Source of the DNA: Sphingobacteriales bacterium
Lineage (GTDB): Bacteria > Bacteroidota > Bacteroidia > Chitinophagales > Chitinophagaceae
Length of the DNA stretch: 58,476 nucleotides
Direction of reading: 5' to 3'
Assembly (NCBI GenBank): GCA_900299255.1
Contig: OMJB01000068.1
Coordinates: forward strand, 1 to 58,476
A program made the translations under genes and the position numbers. Below are positions 53,791 through 58,476 of the stretch, piece after piece. The notes beneath the pieces were generated by a model. The model ran no database searches. It saw only the letters and a program-made list of their open reading frames with translations, and was not told where the DNA came from. Each line of letters begins with the position of its first letter. The stretch's first letter is position 1.

Positions 53791-55233
53791 TTACTTCTTT
53801 CTTATTGCCGCCTTTTTCTTTGCCGTTTTTGCCACCGGTGCAGCGGGCGGTTCATCATTCAACTGAATCATAACATCACGTTTCATATTCCCGGGCTGCA
53901 GCACAAACATCGGGCCCCAGCCGGCATTGGCATCATGCATTTGCTTCAGCAGGGCTATCATTTTTGTAAAGAGCGGAGCTACAGGCTGCACCACCATCAT
54001 GCTCTCATATACAGCGGCCGCCACCACGTGGGCAGCATACGCACCCTGCATCACGGCCGCAGATGCAGTTGCTGTTCCGCTGAATACCCCCCTGAGATTA
54101 GCAACAATCTGCTCGTCTGCATCTTTCCAGTCTTGTATTTCCCTGAGTGAATGCCCACCCAATGCATTAAACTTAAAATTCATCAATGTAGCCGCAGCTA
54201 TATCTGCCGACCGCTGTGCCGAAGCTTTGTCTACAGTTACAAGGGGGCCCGTGGTGCTTAGTTTGATACTTGTCAGGTCTTTCAGCCCCTCGGCAAGAAT
54301 GGCATCGGCCCAGGCACCCGACCCAGCGAACGACAGCCCCCTCACAGCTGATGCACCCAGCATTACCCTCAGTATATCAGCCGGATGTGGGTCTTCGCCA
54401 GGGCCGGTATTCCTCAATTTTGCAGGGCGCCCAACCTGATGCAAAAACGACCTGAAGAAAGGTATCATGCCTATTGCCGGTGCAGGCCCCATATTCAGTA
54501 TGCCCATTACATCGGCACTGGTTTCATCCATGCAGTTGCTCCAGTATGTAGCCAGCAGGTTTTTCATTGCTGCCGATTTGATTTTTGTATCCTTTCTGAT
54601 AGCATTCGCCACTGCTGCCTGCATTTCAGGCACCAGCCCGTCATCGGCATGCGCTATATCTTGCCCGGCGGTTTCGTGTGCCAGGCTCGACCATGCTACC
54701 AGCACGCCATGTGCTATTGCAGGCGGCAGGCTCACAATGGCATTCTGCACCTTTATTTGCATGGCCTGCTCTATAGTTATCGTATATGGCCCGTCTTCCG
54801 GATTGCCCCATTTTACGATGGGTGCTATTACTTCAAAATCGGGCATCTTTATGTGCTGCCTGTCCTCAGCACTTAGAAAGCCGTCATACATATCGCTCAC
54901 TACCTCCTGAAATGCACAGGTGGCATCGTGTTCATACTTGGTAGCATGCTGTATTACAGACTGCGCAAAATCAAATACAAACGACTTTGCGCCCGGATTT
55001 CCCATAATGTTATCATAATCCTGCTGTGTCAGTTGATTCACCCATGCTGAGAAAGGGTCGTACAGCGAGACCCTGTACACCGGTGGCAGCAAGTCCCTTG
55101 TATTGGCCAGTTTGGCTTTCAGGTCGGCAAGCGATGTAGGGCCTGCTGGACCCAGATTGCTGAACTGGAAATTTGAAATAGCTTCCTGCTGCACAGCAGC
55201 AAAGTTCTTAAGGTTGATTTTTGGTTGTGGCAT
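53791..55233 (-). CDS. Unknown 480-residue protein with metalloprotease-like motifs
   Basis: I do not recognise the family. There is no signal peptide, so it is probably cytoplasmic. Three motifs stand out: AHETAGQDIAH (H186-E187 ... H195), CMDETSADVMGILNMGP (D237-E238 ... D241) and DPHPADILR (H283-P284 ... R289). Together they recall the HExxH, ExxxAD and HPxxxxR signature of M48-type zinc peptidases, but the second His of HExxH is replaced by Gly190. This is suggestive, not proof. The C terminus ends in a Lys/Ala/Arg tail. It is monocistronic with its own terminator. Confidence 0.7.
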   Translation of the reverse strand: MPQPKINLKNFAAVQQEAISNFQFSNLGPAGPTSLADLKAKLANTRDLLPPVYRVSLYDPFSAWVNQLTQQDYDNIMGNPGAKSFVFDFAQSVIQHATKYEHDATCAFQEVVSDMYDGFLSAEDRQHIKMPDFEVIAPIVKWGNPEDGPYTITIEQAMQIKVQNAIVSLPPAIAHGVLVAWSSLAHETAGQDIAHADDGLVPEMQAAVANAIRKDTKIKSAAMKNLLATYWSNCMDETSADVMGILNMGPAPAIGMIPFFRSFLHQVGRPAKLRNTGPGEDPHPADILRVMLGASAVRGLSFAGSGAWADAILAEGLKDLTSIKLSTTGPLVTVDKASAQRSADIAAATLMNFKFNALGGHSLREIQDWKDADEQIVANLRGVFSGTATASAAVMQGAYAAHVVAAAVYESMMVVQPVAPLFTKMIALLKQMHDANAGWGPMFVLQPGNMKRDVMIQLNDEPPAAPVAKTAKKKAAIRKK

Positions 55234-55516
55234 TTTTCAAAGATTTAAAACAGGTGATGAAATAAATTGATTGCGGAAGAATGCTCTATATAAGAACATT
55301 TCTGAAATCAAAATTATCAGAACACACTTTATGCCGCTACCGTTAACAGACGGTATTTCATTATCAATGTGTTAATTTAAACAATTGGATTGCGGGATTG
55401 GCCTTATATATACCTGCAATTACAATCAAATTTTAAACCTCCTCACCTATATGTTTGCCGCCGCAGCAGGCCTTATTTCCAGTTGCTACCTTGCGCGGGA
55501 GATGTCATCTTCTGTT

Positions 55517-55564
55517 CCCTGAAGTTTTGTTGGTAAGCAAATAAGACCAATAAAGGCGAAAAAA
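55517..55564. repeat. Dispersed 48-bp hairpin element, copy 2
   Basis: Ungapped match (38 of 48) to 39594-39641. The stem TTTGTTGG / CCAATAAA is kept through one G-U pair. Confidence 0.65.
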
Positions 55565-55630
55565 TCAATCCAACGCCATGTCAACTTATTTTGGAATGCC
55601 ACAACCGCAGAGTCCCTTGGCTTGCGCACT

Positions 55631-55665
55631 TTGCTTTGAAAAGAAGACACTGCTGGAGCTTTAAA
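55631..55665. repeat. 35-bp direct repeat, left copy
   Basis: Matches 56399-56433 at 29 of 35 positions without gaps, in the same orientation. The two copies flank the broken membrane gene. Confidence 0.6.
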
Positions 55666-55711
55666 TGGCTAAGAGAGAAGTGGACATTGTAGTGCTTTCC
55701 GATACATTAGT

Positions 55712-56334
55712 TTAATTTATTCGTGAATATTCTGTAGAAGCTTTTCTATTAGTATAAATAGTCAATATTATGCCAACTAAGTTAACGATCAATAGTAGTT
55801 TTTGCGACCATTCCATTTCACAAATGGATGATGTTTTAAAAAAAATGGTGAGATAAACAGAGATAAAAAGAAGAGGGATAATTAATGGCCAGTAAGCAGA
55901 AAAGAACCGGCCAAATGCCGTTGTTGTTTTTTTCTTGTTGAACATCTCCGCAAAATTAATTTTTGGAAACCAAATAATGCGTCTTCATTGCTTTTTAGGA
56001 GCGCAGTTATTTTAGGTTTAAGTTCTTTATAAATATACTTGTCAACACTGACTAAAAGGAAGATGTTAACTGCATGAAAGCACCCGAAAGCATAAAATGG
56101 TATAGTTGCAAAAAGCAACGCATATTGAATAACAATAACAAAATCAGGATCATTAGTTTTTGTATAAAGAGAAAAAAGTGCTGCAGTTATACCAACTAAA
56201 AGCACAATTGTAAAATTTATATTGTTGTTTAAAAAATCATGTCTTTTAAGGATCTCAGTACGTAGCATTTTATACTCTTCCATGTGCGTTTGGAATTGCA
56301 TTTTAACGTACTCTATTGAATTATCTTCCGGCAT
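55712..56334 (-). pseudogene. Four-helix membrane protein, frameshifted
   Basis: From ATG 56334 (MPEDNSIEYVKMQF) one frame encodes two membrane helices (NFTIVLLVGITAALFSLY and VIQYALLFATIPFYAFG) and the cytoplasmic SVDKYIYKELKPKI segment, then stops at 55882. A second frame open across 55945-55712 supplies FGRFFSAYWPLIIPLLF and LLLIVNLVGIILTIYTN, two more helices, with a normal end. Joining the frames in the 64-bp overlap (near the A7 run encoding NKKKTTT) gives one four-helix protein of about 205 residues. The alternative is two overlapping genes, the second starting at ATG 55945. The function is unknown. Confidence 0.6.
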
Positions 56335-56398
56335 AGAATAAAAGCTAGAAACCAAAGATAAAAAATAACAATAATCTATTTAGAAGATCAAAGACACA

Positions 56399-56433
56399 TT
56401 GCCTTGGAAAGGAGACTCTGTTGGAACTTTAAA
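56399..56433. repeat. 35-bp direct repeat, right copy
   Basis: Partner of 55631-55665 (29 of 35 identical). It lies 65 bp upstream of the membrane gene's ATG. Confidence 0.6.
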
Positions 56434-56450
56434 CTTTAGTCCTTATCCCT

Positions 56451-56467
56451 CCCGATAGCTATCTGGG
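56451..56467. repeat. Palindromic element CCCGATAGCTATC(T)GGG
   Basis: An imperfect palindrome with one bulged T, immediately followed by a C/A-rich low-complexity stretch (56470-56515) of repeated AATTCC/CCAAAT-type words. Such elements are common in intergenic DNA of Bacteroidota. Confidence 0.5.
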
Positions 56468-56615
56468 CCTAATTCCAAATCCCCAATTCCCAACCACCAA
56501 AATACATATTTCTTTCCTCCATAATTAGGGGTATTTTTCCGCACCGCTGTCTTAGTATAAATGCGATAGGTTGGCAGAAGCTGTTATCTTTAACCCTGTA
56601 CTTACAGATTTGCTG

Positions 56616-57194
56616 ATGGAGAACGGTTCGGCCGGCATACACCAAATTAGTGCCGATCCGGCTCAGTTCGAAATTGTTTTCAAAACACATTTTCAGCAGC
56701 TACACGCCTACGCCAATACTATTGTTCGGGATGATGATGATGCAGAGGAAATAGTGCAAAATGTGTTTTTCAAACTCTGGGAAAAACGGGAGCAGATAAA
56801 AATAGGACAGTCGCTGAATGCCTACCTATATAGGTCGGTATACTACGAGAGCCTGAATTTTCTAAAACACGCCAAAGTAAAGGAAAACTACAGAACAGAT
56901 GCAGTAAGCAGTGCCGGGCGGGCTTCAAACCCCACCGACAACCTGATACTTAGGGAGCTGAGAGCAAAAATAGACAGCGCAGTAAACGAACTGCCCGAGC
57001 AGTGCCGCACAGTGTTTCAGATGAGCAGGTATGAGGGGCTGCGGTACCGCGAGATCAGTGATAAACTGGGCATCTCTGTAAAAACAGTAGAGAACCACCT
57101 GGGCAAGGCATTGAAGGTATTGAGAGAAAAACTATTGGATTACTTACCTGTATTGATATTGTTGTTTGTTAACCATTTAAGTGCCACGTTATGA
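56616..57194 (+). CDS. ECF RNA polymerase sigma factor (Bacteroidetes expansion type)
   Basis: I start at ATG 56616 (192 residues); a TTG at 56571 would add 15 residues. Region 2 (about 15-80) has the sigma-70 pattern FKTHFQQLHAYANTIVRD, DAEEIVQNVFFKLWEKRE and SLNAYLYRSVYYESLNFLK. Region 4 (about 120-175) has LPEQCRTVFQMSRYEGLRYREISDKLGISVKTVENHL, quoted here in overlapping pieces, with the helix-turn-helix. A hydrophobic C-terminal end follows. Its stop codon overlaps the next gene's start by 4 bp (ATGA), so it is translationally coupled to its anti-sigma factor. Confidence 0.93.
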   Translation: MENGSAGIHQISADPAQFEIVFKTHFQQLHAYANTIVRDDDDAEEIVQNVFFKLWEKREQIKIGQSLNAYLYRSVYYESLNFLKHAKVKENYRTDAVSSAGRASNPTDNLILRELRAKIDSAVNELPEQCRTVFQMSRYEGLRYREISDKLGISVKTVENHLGKALKVLREKLLDYLPVLILLFVNHLSATL

Positions 57195-58165
57195 AACCTG
57201 AGAACAGGAAAATACCGGATGAATTGCTGGCAAAATACCTGGCCGGCGAAGCCACTGATGCCGAACAGGCAATGGTGCAGGGCTGGATGGGTGAAAATGA
57301 AGAGCACAACAAACAGTTTTATCATTACAAAACACTGTGGGAAGAAAGCAGGCACATGTACCCTACACCTGTAGCAGATACTGATGCTGCCTGGGCGCGC
57401 TTCAAGGCAAGAACCGAACAGCCTGCCAATAAATCTATTGCCCTGCCCAGGTACAACTGGCTCAAAGCTGCCGCAATATTACTGTTGCTGGTGGGTGGCG
57501 GCTGGCTGGCTAAAGTAATGATACAAGCACCAGAAGCTGAAGTACTGGCTTCGAAACCAAAAGTGAGGCAGCCGGTAAATGTGCGGATGCCTGATAAGCA
57601 TGAGGCACCCGCCGCTGAGCCGGTAAGCAGTGTAGCTTACGAGCAGCCGCAGGAAATAAAGGCAACTGCTGAAATAAAGAACCCGGTGGCCGCAAAGGCT
57701 GCAATGCCACGGCCAAAGGCAAAATTTATGAATGTAGCTTACAAATCGCCACTGGATAAATACAATCACACCAACGATTTTGTATGCAATGCTACTACAG
57801 GCGCCCTGGAGATATGTATCATACAGTCAGTAAAATGCCCGGATGGGGATATGATGTCTACTTCCACCTGCAGCGTACTGGAACCCGATGTATCTGGCCA
57901 GCTGAAGTATAAGGCCTTTGACCGGATCACGCACAACTGCCGCTCCAGCGTACAGGAGATTCGCATCAGGCAGGTAGCCACCGGTGAAACTGTTGTACTG
58001 AATGAAAATTCAAAACCAGCCACAGCACAGGAGTTCTTCAACTATATAGCCGGTGAAAAGAAAGGCGACATACTGGCCGGCTTCTTTTCTACCAGCTGCG
58101 ACAACCAAAGCAGCGACTGCGGACTCACATTTAATAACAATTATGGCAGCCTTATACTACAGTAA
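57191..58165 (+). CDS. Anti-sigma factor with Cys-rich C-terminal domain
   Basis: The 324-residue protein has a cytoplasmic N-terminal anti-sigma-like domain (about 1-75: DELLAKYLAGEATDAEQAMV ... WARFKA), one membrane helix (about 91-108), a Lys/Pro/Ala-rich linker (110-185), and a periplasmic domain (about 190-324). In Bacteroidota this partner normally ends in a FecR domain. Here the C-terminal domain has seven Cys (199, 209, 216, 227, 250, 303, 310) and only a faint FecR-like stretch (GETVVLNENS). Its role is to hold the coupled sigma factor at the membrane until a periplasmic signal arrives. Confidence 0.82.
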   Translation: MKPENRKIPDELLAKYLAGEATDAEQAMVQGWMGENEEHNKQFYHYKTLWEESRHMYPTPVADTDAAWARFKARTEQPANKSIALPRYNWLKAAAILLLLVGGGWLAKVMIQAPEAEVLASKPKVRQPVNVRMPDKHEAPAAEPVSSVAYEQPQEIKATAEIKNPVAAKAAMPRPKAKFMNVAYKSPLDKYNHTNDFVCNATTGALEICIIQSVKCPDGDMMSTSTCSVLEPDVSGQLKYKAFDRITHNCRSSVQEIRIRQVATGETVVLNENSKPATAQEFFNYIAGEKKGDILAGFFSTSCDNQSSDCGLTFNNNYGSLILQ

Positions 58166-58258
58166 ATAGCAATCTGAAACAACTAATTAGTTAAAAAATC
58201 ATAAAAACGATCAGACAACGAAAAATTTTCTCTAATTTTAAACCAAAAATCAACAGTT

Positions 58259-58476
58259 ATGAAAAAAGTGTTCATTACACTATTTTGCCTTTCATTGGCA
58301 GGAACAGTATCGGTAAAAGCTCAGGACCACAAGCCAGTTGCTACTCCTCCCAACACACCTGCAAACGCTACCCACGCTAATGCACCAGTAAGCGGCCCGG
58401 CTGCTACAACACCTACGCCAGCCGCAGCACCAGTGGTAGACCCTGATGCAGGAGAATTCAAATTCAAAGAAGAAAC
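58259..58476 (+). CDS. Secreted DUF1573-like protein (N-terminal part, truncated by window)
   Basis: The start is ATG 58259. A signal peptide (MKKVFITLFCLSLAGTVSVK) ends at KAQ and is followed by a Pro/Ala/Thr-rich linker of about 40 residues and then PDAGEFKFKEE at the window edge. The FKFKEE-type start matches the beginning of DUF1573 Ig-like domains, which I infer follow outside the window. It lies 93 bp after the anti-sigma gene and may belong to the same regulon. Confidence 0.6.
   Translation, partial: MKKVFITLFCLSLAGTVSVKAQDHKPVATPPNTPANATHANAPVSGPAATTPTPAAAPVVDPDAGEFKFKEE

Larger units (their letters stand above)
55234..55711. other. Intergenic region with two dispersed repeats
   Basis: No gene is seen. 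It contains copy 2 of the 48-bp hairpin element (55517-55564) and one copy of a 35-bp direct repeat (55631-55665). Confidence 0.55.

Overview
The window looks like a chromosomal stretch from a member of the Bacteroidota, most likely a Chitinophagaceae-type soil or freshwater bacterium. The evidence is: several secreted proteins ending in type IX secretion (T9SS) sorting domains, TonB-dependent transport, S46 dipeptidyl peptidase, RicT/PSP1, an ECF sigma / anti-sigma pair, and repeated TAnnTTTG promoter boxes with little Shine-Dalgarno signal. I saw no rRNA, tRNA, CRISPR array, integrase or complete insertion sequence. Most genes are ordinary housekeeping or envelope genes, with accessory islands between them.

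Layout. 0-2.5 kb: start of a large surface protein built of 231-bp Ig-like repeats, running off the left edge. 3-8 kb: S46 peptidase, then a small CxxC metal-binding-domain protein coupled to a TonB-dependent receptor (probably copper). 8-11.6 kb: divergent cyanophycinase and cyanophycin synthetase, a nitrogen/carbon reserve module. 11.7-15 kb: minus-strand run of surE, a collagen-like lipoprotein, an outer-membrane barrel, a MORN/YwqK-like protein and an MmcQ/YjbR protein. 15.3-25.4 kb: RDD protein, dnaG, sppA, an NHL-repeat T9SS protein, folK, recQ. 26.4-31.3 kb: tetR-tolC-emrA-emrB-type efflux operon with a tandem operator over its promoter. 31.4-35.1 kb: an HD gene broken by one stop, a small membrane protein, penicillin acylase. 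35.3-41.3 kb: four T9SS cargo genes (sialidase-like propeller, CxxC thioredoxin-like protein, multicopper oxidase, and a frameshifted relic). 41.5-50.6 kb: membrane protein, purine nucleoside phosphorylase, putative porin, small basic protein, lipoprotein, amino-acid permease, FN3-like secreted protein, lipB. 50.8-56.3 kb: a transporter-like outer-membrane protein lacking a normal start codon, ricT with a long repetitive tail, a 480-residue protein with metalloprotease-like motifs, and a frameshifted four-helix membrane gene. 56.6-58.5 kb: ECF sigma factor, anti-sigma factor, and the start of a secreted DUF1573-like protein.

The most distinctive points are these. Four genes carry single-event lesions (nonsense, two frameshifts, frameshift, lost start codon), which are either recent decay or assembly errors. 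The 480-residue unknown has an HE...H / DExxAD / HPxxxxR motif set. The efflux operon shows an unusually readable regulatory region. Two dispersed intergenic repeats are present. The anti-sigma factor has a Cys-rich C-terminal domain that is not a typical FecR domain.
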